DNA of 64,000 nucleotides from contig CAUYLG010047262.1 in assembly GCA_963573385.1 (NCBI GenBank), positions 1 to 64,000 on the forward strand, in the 5' to 3' direction. Below the pieces are notes generated by a model. It worked only from the letters and a program-made list of their open reading frames with translations, ran no database searches and had not been told where the DNA came from. The DNA is from Cacajao melanocephalus. Taxonomy: Eukaryota > Chordata > Mammalia > Primates > Pitheciidae. Position numbers and translations under genes: made by a program. Below, piece after piece: positions 1 to 14,850 of the stretch; within the stretch, counting starts at the first letter, position 1, and each line of letters opens with the position of its first letter.

Positions 1-741
1 CCTCTCTAAGTTGTCCATTCTCGTTAGCATTTCATTAAATCTTCTTTCAAGGTTCTTAGATTCTTTGCATTGGGTTAGTACATGTTCTTTTAGCTCACAG
101 AAGTTTCTTAATATCCACCATCTGAAGCCTGATTCTGTCAGTTCATCGCATTCATTCTCCATCAGGCCTTGATCTCTTGCTGATGAGGAGCTGCGATCCC
201 CTGTAGGAGGAGAGGCATACTGATTGCGGGTGTTCTCAGCCTTGTTGCACTGGTTTCTTCCCATTTTTGTGGATTTATCCACCTGTCGTCTTTGTAATTG
301 CCGACTCTCAGATTGGGTCTGAGTGAACGTCTGACTTGTTGGTGATGAAGTTTTTTCTGTTTCTTAGTTTTCCTTTGGTGGACGCCCCTTCCCCACAGAG
401 CTGGACCTTCCCGGTTCAGCTGTGCTTACTGTGAAACTCTCAGTCCTCAGCGCTTCCAACTGCTGTTCTCCTTGTGGGGATGGCACCAGCCGAGCCGGAC
501 TCAAAGGGCACCCCGTCCCGTATACTCCGCACTGAGAAGCGCTGTGCGGCGCCGGGGCGCCGGCAAAATAGCCGAACCGGCCAAAATAGTCGCGCTGGCG
601 ACCCGTGTGGCTCCTCTGCCGGGAATCTCCCAGTCTGTGGGCAACAAAAATTCGTCTGAAAGTGCGGCGTCCACTCGCTCTCTGCGCTTTCACTGGGAGC
701 TACAATCCTGAGCTATTGTTAATCGGCCATCTTGGATCTCT
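1..741 (-). mobile_element. L1 LINE, 5' end (5' UTR), antisense, cut by window edge
   Basis: Read on the minus strand, this starts near 741 with the L1-type opening around AAGATGGCCGATT (the plus strand reads aatcggccatcttgg at 721-735). It continues through a GC-rich 5' UTR that includes the ggacgccccttcccc block near 380-395. The rest of the element lies left of position 1. L1 5' UTRs carry an internal sense promoter and often an antisense promoter; the antisense one would fire rightwards into this window. The open frames seen here are 5' UTR artefacts. Family level (older L1PA or L1PB) is a guess. Confidence 0.8.
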
Positions 742-753
742 CCCCTTTCTTCT

Positions 754-1174
<421 letters not shown>

Positions 1175-1440
1175 ACAGGAGGAGGTTTGGCTTGGTGGCT
1201 AAGAGCTCTGGCACTGGAGTCAGGCAACCAAAAGTCAAACTTCAACCCTGCAAATTGCCAGCTGTGTGATCTTCAACAAATGACTAAGTCTCTGTGCTTT
1301 TTCGTTTCTTTGCCTATAATTAGAATAATATTACCTCACCAGATCACTATAAGGAATGATAAGATAATGCTTGTAAGATCCATAGTATGTGCCTGAAACA
1401 CGGTAAGAGTTCAATAAATGTTAGCTACTATTGGTATTAT
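1175..1440 (+). mobile_element. MIR SINE
   Basis: Shows the typical order of MIR landmarks: ggctaagagctctggcactgg, then the core agctgtgtgatcttcaacaaatgac, then ataagataatgc, ending with gttcaataaatgttagctactatt. Diverged but nearly full length. The 76-codon frame across it is not a gene. Confidence 0.8.
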
Positions 1441-3040
1441 TGGTATTTATACTAATATTAGGTGGTGACTATTAGCATTCTTAGTCTGGATGTGTGACAA
1501 GCCTCTATTACTAAGAAGCATTTGATAATTAATTCTCCATTCCTATTCTCTCCCCATTTCGACACTGATCAATTCTTATGAAGTTCCTCAGTAATTTATA
1601 TATAATCGTAGAAATTTTTCTCTCAAATGGTTGGATGCCTTGAATGGCTTTTAGACTCAATTTAAGAAACAGTTTGCGAGTGTTGCTGGGGGAAAATGCA
1701 TTTAATCTGGCAAAACCAAATTAACTCCTAATACACAAGGGAATACATGTAAGCAGTAAACAGCTGATAAAAATATAAACACTTTTTTTCCTCCTTGTTC
1801 CATGTGGGCTTAAACTTAATTATTAAACTTATATTCACATGTCCAGACAAAGCACACACAATTAGCACAATTTTCAAAATCATGCTGTCTTCAAATCACA
1901 CAAATTACTTATTCAACTGTGGAATGATACAAAGTCTTTCCAACTAATTTAATCCAACAAGTTGGTTTTATTTTTGGGCCCATGATGGGGTCTTTGGATG
2001 GCTTTTTAAAAAAGTCCATATCAAGTCTTATTAGGACCACTGGTCATATTTTGAATAAAATGCTAATATTATAAAACATTTAAAAATTTAATCTCTTCTA
2101 TGTGCCAGTCACAGCAGATCTTTCATTTTCAATATAATGTTATTCTCTATTGAGTCCTAAGGCAAAGTCTTATCATTGAACAGATAGGTGTGAGTGGCTA
2201 CATTTCAAATGGAATCAGTTCATTGACACATTACAACTGAAATGGGTCCACTTGCTTCCTCCCCACTGTCCAGCAGAATTTCTCTTGTTGATATCTTTAT
2301 GTTGGAAACATATAAGGTAAAGGTATCTGTGAGGTCAGACTTGGCAATTTATGGCCTCCACAAGGGGCCTTTCTTATGTCCTGGTACAGGGCTTGGCTTT
2401 TTGCAGAGAAAGGAGATCCCCCAGTTTTCCTTGCTCTGTACTTAAACAGTCACGGTCCTTTCTCTGCAGGCAATTCCTCCTCTTTTGCACATAGCAGGTC
2501 CCTTTTTCCCTATAGAGTGTCTCATAACTGGGGCTCTGTTAACAACGGTAGTCCCTCTACCTATCAAAATGCGTTCCCCTGAGATCCAGGAGGAAAAAAA
2601 TAAAATAACCACCAGGAAGCCACAAGCCATACACGTACTGACAACCAATCTCTGGAGATGTTAGCTTTAATTGTGGCTGTTATTTGGATGTCATGGGAGG
2701 AGGGCTACATTCCAGACACAAGACCTGGGACTAGAGGACCCTACCGCAGCTGCTTCTATCTCAAAGAAGCCCTGCCTTCCTTTGTTCTTTTATAGTAATG
2801 GCCTTTAATGATCTGCAAGATGGTTCTCATTTCAGCTGATCTTTAGGAAACATTTGGGGGGAGGAGGCATTCCTTTCAAATCACCTTTCTTTAGACAGGT
2901 TTCTGATCCGATGATTCAAGGCTGCATCCTGGCCATCTGGTTTCTGTAGCTCAGAGAATTACTGCTCCTGATAAATTGCTCTGAGTTCTGAGGCTACTGC
3001 TGTCATATTGCATTCTCTGACCATTTTCCAGGTTTCTCAA
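1441..3040. other. Intergenic, apparently unique sequence
   Basis: AT-rich at first, more mixed after 2200. A degenerate MIR-like stretch may lie at about 2090-2200. The two overlapping 68-codon frames at 2376-2648 on opposite strands have no recognisable product. Nothing else supported. Confidence 0.4.
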
Positions 3041-3041
3041 G

Positions 3042-3081
3042 ACACACACACACACACACACACACACATGCACACACACAC
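3042..3081 (+). repeat. (CA)n microsatellite
   Basis: About twenty CA dinucleotides interrupted once by a tg; likely length-polymorphic. Confidence 0.9.
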
Positions 3082-3450
3082 TCCTCAAGCCATTAGACTC
3101 CATTCTCATGTAGTATCCAAATAAGTTTTACAGCAAAACTCACCAGAGAGAGTGAAGCTAGCACAGCACATGAAGCATACAGGAAAGGCTCAAAAAAGTT
3201 GCATTGATTGGAAAGCCTTGGAGCCAGGGAGACAGGGACCTGGCAAGTTCTCCCAGAGCACTTGCCAGGGGCAGTCAGGCCTGAGGGATGGAACCCAGGC
3301 AGAGACCCATTTTAAACTGCTAAACAACTGGTTCCCTGGAAGGAAGGTGTGGAACGTGAGCTCCCATCTCTGGATAAGTACAAGCCAAAGTTGTACAACC
3401 ACCTGATGGGGACACTATGAAAAAGAATTCAACCTCAAATTGGTAGTTGA

Positions 3451-5599
<2,149 letters not shown>

Positions 5600-5628
5600 A
5601 GTCACTGAGCCCAGTTCAAATCGATTGT

Positions 5629-5634
5629 TTTATT
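5629..5634 (-). terminator. ISLR2: Candidate poly(A) signal of ISLR2
   Basis: AATAAA on the minus strand, 1.8 kb downstream of the ISLR2 stop codon. It is the first canonical hexamer I found in that direction. Use as the ISLR2 3' end (cleavage near 5600-5619) is inferred from position only. Confidence 0.55.
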
Positions 5635-6622
5635 GACTGTTTACATACAGACGCGTTTAGAAAAGGGCACGGGCTCCAGGGGGCTACTCCGCCCCAGGCC
5701 CGCGCTTGTGCTGCGCTTCGCTGGGAGGGCTGGTCCCGAGGACTGAAACTCCCCCCACCCCAACCCCCACGCTTTCTTTGAAAATGGAAAAAGAACCTCG
5801 CCCCAAGTCGCCGCGCCGCACCCTTCCCCTTCCCTCCCTCCCCGCCCATCTGCCCCACCGCCCGCCCCCCTACACGACACGGTCACACTACAGAACACAG
5901 ACTTTTCTCCTACAGGGCACGCTTGTCTAGGACTACAAGCCGGGCAAATACGATTCCCGCCGAAGCAGGGGAGGGTGGTGAGGGGCGGGGCGAGGACCGA
6001 GACGCGAGGACGGAGGGGCTGGGCTCCATCCGGATCCAGCCGCAGAGTCACGCGCAGGCTTTGTGCGAACTAGGGCGCCAGCTACCCCCGCCCCCCCACC
6101 CACGACAGCGGCGGCCCAGGAGGCCACAGTCAGCTTCCCTCGCCCCCGGCGCTTTCCAGCTAGGGTCTGGGCCGGGTGGAGCCGCGGGAGCTGCGCTGTC
6201 TGGAGCACGGACCTCCGGAAAGCCGAACACACGGACAACGAAATTGGCCCGGGACCAAGTCCGCGCGCTCCGCCGCCAAGGGGCGCGCGGTCCCGCGGCA
6301 CTTGAAGTTAGGAGAGAGACGACAGAAAACGCATTCCCTCCCCACCCCGCGACACACACACCGGATTTTCCCAAAGGCTGGGAAGGGGGTGTTAGCACCA
6401 GACCCGAAATGTCGCTGTCTTTGAAAACAACGAAAATAGGAGAATCTGAGCGTGGAGCTGAACGGCGCCCCAGGCACCGGGCTGGACTCCCAACAGGCCA
6501 GAAGTGGGTTGGGGGTGGGAGGACGGAGGTTTTGATTTCCCGCCAGGAGGGGCATTTGGAACTAAAAACTAGGGGTTGCGGCGAATCCTGGTTTCTGGGA
6601 GTAGGGATTGAAAGGGAGGAGG

Positions 6623-6884
<262 letters not shown>

Positions 6885-6989
6885 CAAAAGGAAAGAAAGA
6901 AGAAAGAGAGAGGAAGCAAGGAAGGGAGGGAGGGAGGGAGGGAGGGAAAGAAAGGAGGGAGGGAGGGAAAGAAAGGAGGGAGGGAGGGG
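6885..6989 (+). repeat. (GGGA)n / (GAAA)n purine tract
   Basis: About 105 bases of almost pure purine, mostly GGGA and GAAA units, growing from the Alu tail. In ISLR2 RNA it reads as a pyrimidine (CCCT/TTTC) tract. Confidence 0.9.
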
Positions 6990-7443
6990 TCTAGGCAGGA
7001 CCCCACAGCACTCCACTGGACCCAGCTGGCCCCAGAACCACGGCGTTACCACGAGGTTTCCAACGTCTTCGCTCGTTTCCTCTGGCTCCAGAGCCTGTGA
7101 TGGCTGTGGGACGGATTTCGCAGATAATCGCGATGGAAATGGAGGGGCATAGATATCGCCCCATCGTCTGCGGGTGGTGTCTTACATGGGGGAAGAGAGA
7201 CACTGTGCTTGGCTGGGAAGGGGATCCGGCCTGCAGGGAGAATGGCAGGCGTGGGTAAAAGGGATTGGTGAAATCGGCCCACTCCCTGCTAGAAGTCCCT
7301 GGTAGTTCAATGTTGGGGAGTGGTAAGGGGGAGGAGTAGGTGAAGGTTGGGGGTGGGGGACAGAAGTCCTGCCAAGCCCTAGACTGCTGCTCCCAGGCAC
7401 CCTAGGTGGAGGTCGGGAATGGGTGAGCCCGGTGGGCCGAGGT

Positions 7444-9681
7444 TCAGCCTGCCGTCTGCCTGTAGTTGCCATTAATCTCCTGGGCGATGTTGACTGCCTC
7501 GGCGCCCAGGGGCAGCCGATCGCTGTACTCAGAGCCCGCCTCGAACTCCTCTTGGTTGGCCTTGGACTGGGATTCCACCAGTGAGCAGGCCGCCAGGCTC
7601 TCCTCTCTCTGCAGGTCCCCACTTGGGTCTCCCTGCTCCGCGTCTTCCTCAGGGCCCTCCCCCTGGGCGTCCTCTGGCTCCTCGACGCCTGCCTCGCCGC
7701 CTGCCGGGTAGCTTTTCTCGGACTCGAGGTAGGAGGCACGCGGGTCGAAGTCCGCGGCAATGCGCTTCTCCATGGGGTCAGGGGCCTGAGGCCGCAGGAT
7801 CAGACGGTAGGGCTTGCCCGGGTGTTTAGCCAGCAGATGGCAGCAGGCGGCGCCCAGAAGGGGCACTGTGGCCAGCACCAGGAGGAATACGCTCACTGCC
7901 ACGATAACCAGCAGCGAGGGCAGCTCCTTCTTGGTGGAAAACACCACTTGCACGTGGCAGGCTTCGCCCGCCAGCGCCAGGCACACGGAGTAGTTGGTAC
8001 CGGGCCGCAGGCCGCGGAACCAGTAGGCGTTGACACCTTCCTCCACGCGGGACCACTGCACTGCCGCGCCGCCCCCCGCTGGACACAGATAGAGTAGGCG
8101 CAGGGGTCGCCGCCCTGGTCGCCGGGCTCCGCCAGCCCCGCCGGGCCCAGGACCCCAGCGCGCAGCCAGTGGCGTCAGCTGCACCCGCGCCTCGCGCTCA
8201 GCCACATCCAGCGCTATGACGCCCAGCTCGAACACGTGCGGCTTGAGCTCTGCGCTCTGGTTGAACGCGTGGTTAGAAACGTACCGAGAGGGGTCCCCGT
8301 TGCCACAGCGCTGCTCCTCCGCTGGGTCCTCGAGGATCTGGTCTTCGGCCTCCTCTCCCTCACCTGTGTCCTCCTCCGGCTCCGGCTCGATCTCCCCAAG
8401 AACGCTGACCTTCGCCAGGCCTTGGCCTTTGATTTTGCCCTCGGGTTTGGAAGGCAGGACGCTGTTGCCCCGGCCCTTGGCTGTGGACTTGCGCTCAGAG
8501 GTTGGGGCCTGCCCGTCGGGTTCTCCCCCGGCGCCCGGCGCGTGTTTTGGGGGTCCGGTTGCTGCCACCGCCACGCGTACTGACGTAGAGTTAGCGCCCA
8601 GCTCATTGTGTGCACGGCAAGTGTAGATGCCCGCCTCCTTGGCACTCAGGAGGGGCACCAACAGGGAGCCGTTTGCGAGGGCCAGGAAGCGCGGGGTGGC
8701 TGGGGGCGCCGGCCAAGCGGGTGCCGGTGTCGCGGTTGGGGCTTGGGTCTGCGTCAGCACGTCCCCATCTCCTTCTCCCTCTCCTTCCTCCACCCCAACC
8801 CCATCGTCCTCCTCGCTCTGAACCGGCGGCTCTAAGACTACGGTGCCACCAGGGATCTGAAGTTGCCATTGCAGGCGGGGCGTGGGGTGGCCGTCGGCGG
8901 TGCAGTGTAACAAGAACGCCAGTCCCGCTCGCAGTGGGGTGCCGGATGCCTCAAGCGGTGGCTCAGCACTCAGACGCACGCTGGGCGGTGCACAGGGCAG
9001 GGCGGGCAGGCGGTGCACCGGCACCCCCTGCAGCGCGGGAGGCGAGGCACAAGCAATGGAGTCGGGCTCGGGTAAGGACACCCGGGTGCTCGCGGCCCAG
9101 GCCTGCAGCCACACAAGGCCGCAGCCGCAGTGGAAGGGATTGTGATAGAGTTGCAGGTGTGACAGCGCGCTGAGCGCGTCGAAGGTGCCGGGCGCCAGCG
9201 TACGCAGCCGGTTGTTGTTGATGCGCAGGGAACGCAGGTCGGGTAGCGCACCAAGTGCGTCCCGGGGCAGAGAGCCCAGGCGGTTGTGGTTCATTTTGAG
9301 CAGCTGCAGCGCGCTCAGGTTGCGCAGGTCGCTCCACGGAAAGCTGGTTATGAAGTTGTGGCTCAGGTCGAGGTTCTTGAGCTGACTCAGCACGGCCAGT
9401 GCGCCCGGCTCCACGGTGCGCACCTCATTGTGCGCCAACCACAGCGACGTGACCTGCGTGACGTCCGCAAAGGCCCCGCGCCGTAGCACCGAGATCTTGT
9501 TGGCAGACAGACTAAGCGTGGTCACGTTGGCAGGCAGTCCTTCGGGAACCTCGCGCAACTCCTTGTAAGCGCAGTCCGCGAACTGGTGAGCGTACTTGTC
9601 CACGCAGGCGCACGGCTCCGGGCATGCTCCAGCCACTCCTAGAAGCGCCCAGACCAACCACAGCGCCTGAAGGGGGAACAT
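7444..9681 (-). CDS. ISLR2: ISLR2 (Linx): LRR and Ig transmembrane protein, complete
   Basis: A single uninterrupted exon of 745 codons, the length I recall for human ISLR2. Seen in the protein: signal peptide (about 1-18, cleavage before CPEPCAC), cysteine-rich LRR N-cap, about five leucine-rich repeats (52-182, e.g. LKNLDLSHNFITSFP), a C-cap with CGC and two further cysteines (183-230), one Ig domain (cysteines near 260 and 355, the latter in YTCRAHN), a long acidic and proline-rich linker that also interrupts the Ig fold (290-330), a juxtamembrane region with NYS glycosylation site, one membrane helix (about 589-615), and an acidic cytoplasmic tail of about 130 residues. The family member Linx acts at the neuronal surface in axon guidance and with receptor kinases such as TrkA and Ret. 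A splice acceptor sits 8 bases before the ATG, so the coding sequence lies in the last exon, as in the related one-coding-exon gene ISLR. No disruption seen. Confidence 0.97.
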   Translation of the reverse strand: MFPLQALWLVWALLGVAGACPEPCACVDKYAHQFADCAYKELREVPEGLPANVTTLSLSANKISVLRRGAFADVTQVTSLWLAHNEVRTVEPGALAVLSQLKNLDLSHNFITSFPWSDLRNLSALQLLKMNHNRLGSLPRDALGALPDLRSLRINNNRLRTLAPGTFDALSALSHLQLYHNPFHCGCGLVWLQAWAASTRVSLPEPDSIACASPPALQGVPVHRLPALPCAPPSVRLSAEPPLEASGTPLRAGLAFLLHCTADGHPTPRLQWQLQIPGGTVVLEPPVQSEEDDGVGVEEGEGEGDGDVLTQTQAPTATPAPAWPAPPATPRFLALANGSLLVPLLSAKEAGIYTCRAHNELGANSTSVRVAVAATGPPKHAPGAGGEPDGQAPTSERKSTAKGRGNSVLPSKPEGKIKGQGLAKVSVLGEIEPEPEEDTGEGEEAEDQILEDPAEEQRCGNGDPSRYVSNHAFNQSAELKPHVFELGVIALDVAEREARVQLTPLAARWGPGPGGAGGARRPGRRPLRLLYLCPAGGGAAVQWSRVEEGVNAYWFRGLRPGTNYSVCLALAGEACHVQVVFSTKKELPSLLVIVAVSVFLLVLATVPLLGAACCHLLAKHPGKPYRLILRPQAPDPMEKRIAADFDPRASYLESEKSYPAGGEAGVEEPEDAQGEGPEEDAEQGDPSGDLQREESLAACSLVESQSKANQEEFEAGSEYSDRLPLGAEAVNIAQEINGNYRQTAG

Positions 9682-9695
9682 CGCGGCTCCTGCAG
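9682..9695 (-). promoter_or_regulatory. ISLR2: ISLR2 splice acceptor and start context
   Basis: On the minus strand the order is a pyrimidine-rich stretch, ctgcag, then gagccgcg and ATG. AG at 9690-9691 gives an exon start at 9689. This supports noncoding upstream exon(s). Confidence 0.7.
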
Positions 9696-11119
9696 ATAGG
9701 GAAGCCAGGGGAAGAGGAAAGAAGGTGACTCACCGAACCCCAGCTTACCTCGCCTATCGAGCTCTGCAAACCCATCTAGCACAAGTGCCAGGGCTCCGGT
9801 AACCGCCTCTATGGCCAGGAGCCTCTCTTGGCCAGAAGTAGAGGTCAATAAAAATCTCAGGGCTCAACGGATGCTGCCGCCCAGGGCCCTAATTTCCTTT
9901 TCCAGCGGCCGGGCACATCGCTCTTTTTTCCCTCCCTACTCCTTCCTTCACGTTGGAGCTGGCGCCTCCGTAGGCTCCGCAGCTCGCCCATCTCCGACGG
10001 GCTCCGCACGGACCCCTCTCTTGGTTTCTAAGCCTTCATTTAACCCGGTGAAATGGATACCTAGGAAGGATATTTTTGTCCGTGAGGGCTGTCCTCCTTG
10101 GAACCTTTGTCCCACGCACAGCGCTCACACACACGCCCATGCAGGCGCACAACAATACAAACATTTGCTGGGGCTTCATCATCAAACCGGCAACTTCCGC
10201 AGGGGTTTAGAGGACCTGATGCTCTATTGGGAGGCTCACAACACATTTCCTAAACTCGCAAACACATATGCACCCAGACATGGATACAATAGACCCTGGA
10301 GACCTCATTGTTCTCTTAACTGAACAGGCATTTGTACAGAGTTTTCCACCACCGTACAAAGCACTTTCCTGTCCATTGTGAGAATTGACAGACACAAGGA
10401 CAAAGTCCTCACACAAACCGACCCACCCACAGAAACACAGGCGTGCGACTGTGTGTGCACACAGCCCTCCACTGGGACCGAAACCCAGCAGAGAAGCAAT
10501 AGGATAACCTGCCCTGCCTGCCTTGAGTCGTGGGATCTGGGGAAGCCCACCCCCATGCCCTTCTGCGGCCAAGGCCAAAGTCACCTGCCCTGGGCTGCAG
10601 CTCCTGTGAGTGAAGAAGCGCTGCTCTGCCAACCTTCCTTATGGGGAAGGAAGTCCTTCCCCATGCTTGAACCAGGTGTGTTGGGGGAGCGGTCTCTAGA
10701 GCTTCCCTTAGGTTCCCCAGATGGCTCCCGGCGGCAGAAGCGTCCTCAGCCAATAGGTCATGGGGCTGCCGCTAGCTAATGAAGCTGGAGAACGTGAAAG
10801 ATTCTGCACCTTTCTCCACAGCTCTGCGGTGCCTAAGGACCCCCTCTCCATAACACCTTAAACCCGGTCACACAATCGAATTTGCACAGACTCCCTGCCC
10901 CCATCCGGAGGGCCTGTCAGGTTTGGCAGAGCCCCTTCCACACCCTGTCTCTGGGAACCTATTCCTTCACTCTGCCTTTGCTTCTCTGGGAGGATCCCTC
11001 CCCTCCCTTCCCATTTCCTCCTAGACAGCACCTCCTCACCCCCCCCCGCCACCCCCCATCAGGTGCCCAAGGCCGGACCTTTCCCCACCTGGGTCAAGGT
11101 TGTGGGGTGGCCCCCATTG

Positions 11120-11125
11120 CTTACC
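11120..11125 (-). promoter_or_regulatory. ISLR2: Candidate splice donor of an ISLR2 5' noncoding exon
   Basis: The minus strand reads atcag|gtaagc, close to the donor consensus, with exon end at 11125. Alternatives of similar quality are aacg|gtaagtg (exon end 11780) and aaag|gtaaag (exon end 11977). Which are used cannot be told from sequence. Confidence 0.4.
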
Positions 11126-11529
11126 TGATATTCGCCGACTCGCAGTAAATGCCCTGGAACTGAAACCCCTTCTCCAGACCCGGTGTAGTGGATCAGGGAC
11201 CACTGGCCCAGGAAGATACCCGCGTGTATTGTGGCTGTTGGGAAAACGGGGGAGGGGGAGGCGGCAAAGAAAGGGACAGGTAAGTTCGGGGACTCGGTGG
11301 CCCCAAAGTACCACTTCAGTTTTTCCCTTTCCGTCCGCTCCCCCCACCTCTCTCACTGCAGGTTAGAGAAAGTCTTTGCGCGCTCCCGGGCCTGGCGGGG
11401 ACGCGCACAGCCTCTCCCACCTCCTGCTTCGTCTACTTTTGTTAAAGCCGCGGAGATCGTCCGCAAGGCCAAGACACGTCGGTCACAAGGGGCGTCCCTC
11501 GCCCACCGTCCTAGGTGGGCTCTTCGCAG

Positions 11530-11835
11530 CCTACTGCACCCCCATAACCCACGTACTCTCACATTTACACACCCGCTGACATTGTTACTGTCCCTCATCA
11601 CATCGTTCCCCACCCCACGTTCAAACACATTCGCGCACACACAGTCCCTCACACCCTCCCCATAGTCGACTTTCACACGTTACAATCATCCAGGATCAGG
11701 TAATAATCGCATCAATATGTTGAGCCCCCGCTACATTCACACGCATTTTCACGGACACACCTGCACCCGGGACACTTACCGTTCTCCTTTCGCACACACA
11801 GACACACATTCGCGCGAACTCACCCTCACGCGCCC
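11530..11835 (+). repeat. Degenerate CA/CACA-rich low-complexity block
   Basis: Repeated cacac, tcacac and ctcacac words in non-exact array within the ISLR2 upstream region. Confidence 0.5.
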
Positions 11836-14800
11836 GTCCCGCCAGCGCCCGCGAGCTTCGCTGCTAATTGAATGCAAGCCGCTTTCACGCCCTGCAACAC
11901 GTGAGACAAACCATCTTTGAGGAATTTGGGGGAAGGAAAGGCGCGCGGCTGAAGTGGGGGAAAGGCGTGTCTTTACCTTTAAACTCTTTTTGCAAATGCA
12001 GGCGGTGGCACCGAGAGACCTCGAGCGGGACCCGCTGAGCTGCGCGCAGCCGAGCTCGCGCGGACCCATCCTTCCCGCACCCCCCGCTGCTAGCCGCCTC
12101 CTCCCCGAAGCCACGTTCAACACAATGCATAATTGATAGTGTTAGCAGAGCGCCTCGCCCTCCCTGCCATTTTTGCCTGGATCTGGGCTGATATAAGCCC
12201 TAGTCTCCCCCGCCGCCCCCTCCCCACCCCTCCTGCCAGTCTAACCCGAGACCAGAACGCACAGCCCTGCAGGGCGTGCTGGGAAGGGACGCCCCCCTCC
12301 CCAGTCCACCGCAGCCCTGCCCAGCCTCTTAAGCCGGAATTCTTCACATCTAGTCTTTTGTGGCTAAACCAGCGCTTGAAGCCCACTGCTCCACGCGCTG
12401 GCCTGCGCGCACCACGGGACAGGTGGAGCAGGGGGAAGCTCTTCCGAGCGCACCCAGGCACCTCACTTTCAGGTCTTGCCTGCTCCAGGAGAATGGGGCA
12501 CGGAAGCTGCAGCAGACGGGAGCACAGACAAGGATGGTGGCAGAACGTCCGCTACTCCTGAGCCTTGAGAGCGTTGGGCTGGGGACTTCAGGCCGGAGCC
12601 TTTCTCCCATCCCCGCTCCCCATGTCTTCACAGCCTCTCAAGCAGACACACGGTCAACCCCACACGCACTATCCCCCAAGCTGCGGTGGCCCCCCACCGC
12701 CCCGCTGTCTCACACCCTCACACAACAGCCGGCTTCAACAGACTCGCTGTTCCCGACTCTCGCTCCCTAGCTCTGATGAAACCCCGACATTTCTTTCAGC
12801 GACGAGGAGGCGGAGGCGCAGGGATGTCGAGGCATTTGGCTAAAATCCGGTTTCCGCCCCCTGCGCTGCCCACGTTAGCCCTGGAGACAGCTACCGACCA
12901 GAACCGGGAAAGGCGTTCAGGCTCCGGGAAACACACAGAATCCCCACCCTTTTTGTAGCCACCGAGCTCTATGGGCGCACCAAACCCCACAGCCATCACC
13001 CCGGGCCTCGGGAGTCTCTCGCGGTGGGTCGATGGCGTGGGTTTGGGGCTTCTGTGGAGATCAATACCCCGATTTGAGTGTTGAGCATCTTAATGAGCTG
13101 GGGGGTGGTGGTGGAGAAGAGAGACAGGCTAAGAGCGCAGCATCTAATGAGACCACCCGGCCCGGGGTTCCGAGGCTGCTTTGTAAATTAAATATGAACA
13201 GACTGGTGCGCTCACACCCCGCGTCCCTCCCTCCGTCCTACTCCTGTGGTCGCTAAAGGCGGCCCAGCGGGCTGGGACCGTCGCATCTCGCTCAGTCCAG
13301 TTCAAAACACAGAACTTCACACCGCCCGCTCGGGCCTGGGGTATCCCCAAGCGACCCACAGAGAGGGCGCGGGGCTCCTTTCGGGGAAAGCGTCTTCGAG
13401 AAGGCTCGAGGGGTGACAGCACTGTGGCCCGTCCCTGCCAGGGACCCTGTGGTGGGACAGCCAGGATTGGGTCCCTAGCCTGGGAGTGAGTCCCTGAGGT
13501 TTCTAGGCCTTGCAGGGTCGGGAGAGTGACGCAGACTGCTGGACCGGCACGGCCTTCTTTGTCTCCCGAACATGGTTAGGGTGGGGGCGGGGAGCGGCGT
13601 CCTGGACAGTTGTCCGGGTCTTGGGAACCCTGAGGGGGCAGTCTTGGGAGCCTGTGCCAGGGAAGGATCTTAGGAGGCAGGGCCCAGCAGCTGCAGCTGA
13701 GTCCGGTCTGGGATGGCCTGTCCAGGGGACTTTTGGGTACTGAATGAGGGGCGCCAGGCGGGGAGGCTCAAGGCCCCTGGGCCCTCCCCCGGTTTTCACC
13801 TATTTTCTTTCTTTTTGCCTTCGGCAGGGAGGCAGAATCTGGGTACTGGAAGGCACAATGGGCTCGCTATCTGCCCAGAGCTTCCGGAGACTTCAGCAAC
13901 CCGTCCCATAGGCAATACCGTAACCTCGGGGCCAGAGGATCAGGGAAGACCCCCTTTTCTTGCTCTCTTGACAGGATTGCAGAAGCCAAGGAGTTCGTCA
14001 GGGAGACGGAGCTCTCGGGCCTGGAGGGTGGCTAAGAATGCGGTGACCATTCCTGCGCGGGCGCTGACTCCTGCGGGCCACGGCGGCTCTACCTCACTCT
14101 GCAGCAAATGCTTTTGTTCCCGGAGGCTGCCCTGGGGGAAAGACGCCCCTTACCCCTGCCTTCGACCCTGGAGAGCCCAGTGCCCGCCCGGGCAGCTCTG
14201 GAGCTGAGTCGCCCCAGGCAGAGTCCGCCGAGGCCTGGAGTGGGAGCCGCGACTTCTGGATCTGTCTCCGAGCTCAGCCAGAAGACTGCGCGCACCTTGT
14301 CCGGCGCCGCCCGGAGCGCAGAAGCGGGTCTGTTTATAACGTTAATAATGACACAGTTACTGGAGGGCTGGGGAGCCGGGAACCGAGACATCACCCCGCC
14401 GCCGCCCACGTCTTTGATCGTTAAAGAAACAGACAACTAATCAGGTGTGTGTGGAAGTAGGGGTGGGGGAGGGGGGGGTGATAAGATTCCAAGCCGCGAT
14501 CGCAGAGGGCCCGAGATTCGGAATCTGCGGAATCCAGACTAACGCTTCTAACCAGGCTGGGACCAATCCCAGGCAGACCCAGGAATGGAGAGCTGGAACG
14601 CCTGGCCGCTTTTGGCGGATCGACCCCGACTTCAAAGTCGCGAACCCGGAGCGCCGGGAGGGCGAGGAGGGTTGGAACCCGTTGGAACTGGGGACTTGCT
14701 CCGGCGACTGCGTCTGGGCTGTCCTAGGGCCCAGGCCTGGTCCGCGCGCGCCCCCTGCTGGACGCCGCTTGCCGGACACAGAGGCTGATCAGTGGCGGAG

Positions 14801-14850
14801 GATGCTGGCTGGAGCCCTGCAGTCCCGCGGCGCAATATTCCAGTGGGGTG

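Larger units (their letters stand above)
9696..14850. promoter_or_regulatory. CpG-rich ISLR2 5' region (promoter, 5' exons and intron)
   Basis: High GC with many CpG dinucleotides, strongest at about 11.9-14.8 kb. It should hold the ISLR2 promoter(s) and noncoding first exon(s). A TATA-like gatataag on the plus strand at 12190-12197 could serve a divergent transcript. CA-rich degenerate sequence fills about 11530-11835. None of the plus-strand frames (up to 185 codons at 14445-15002) has recognisable protein features. Confidence 0.6.

Noticed and set aside
8610..9173. 187-codon and other frames antisense to ISLR2
   Set aside because: Shadow frames of a GC-rich coding exon; no signal, domain or start context of their own.
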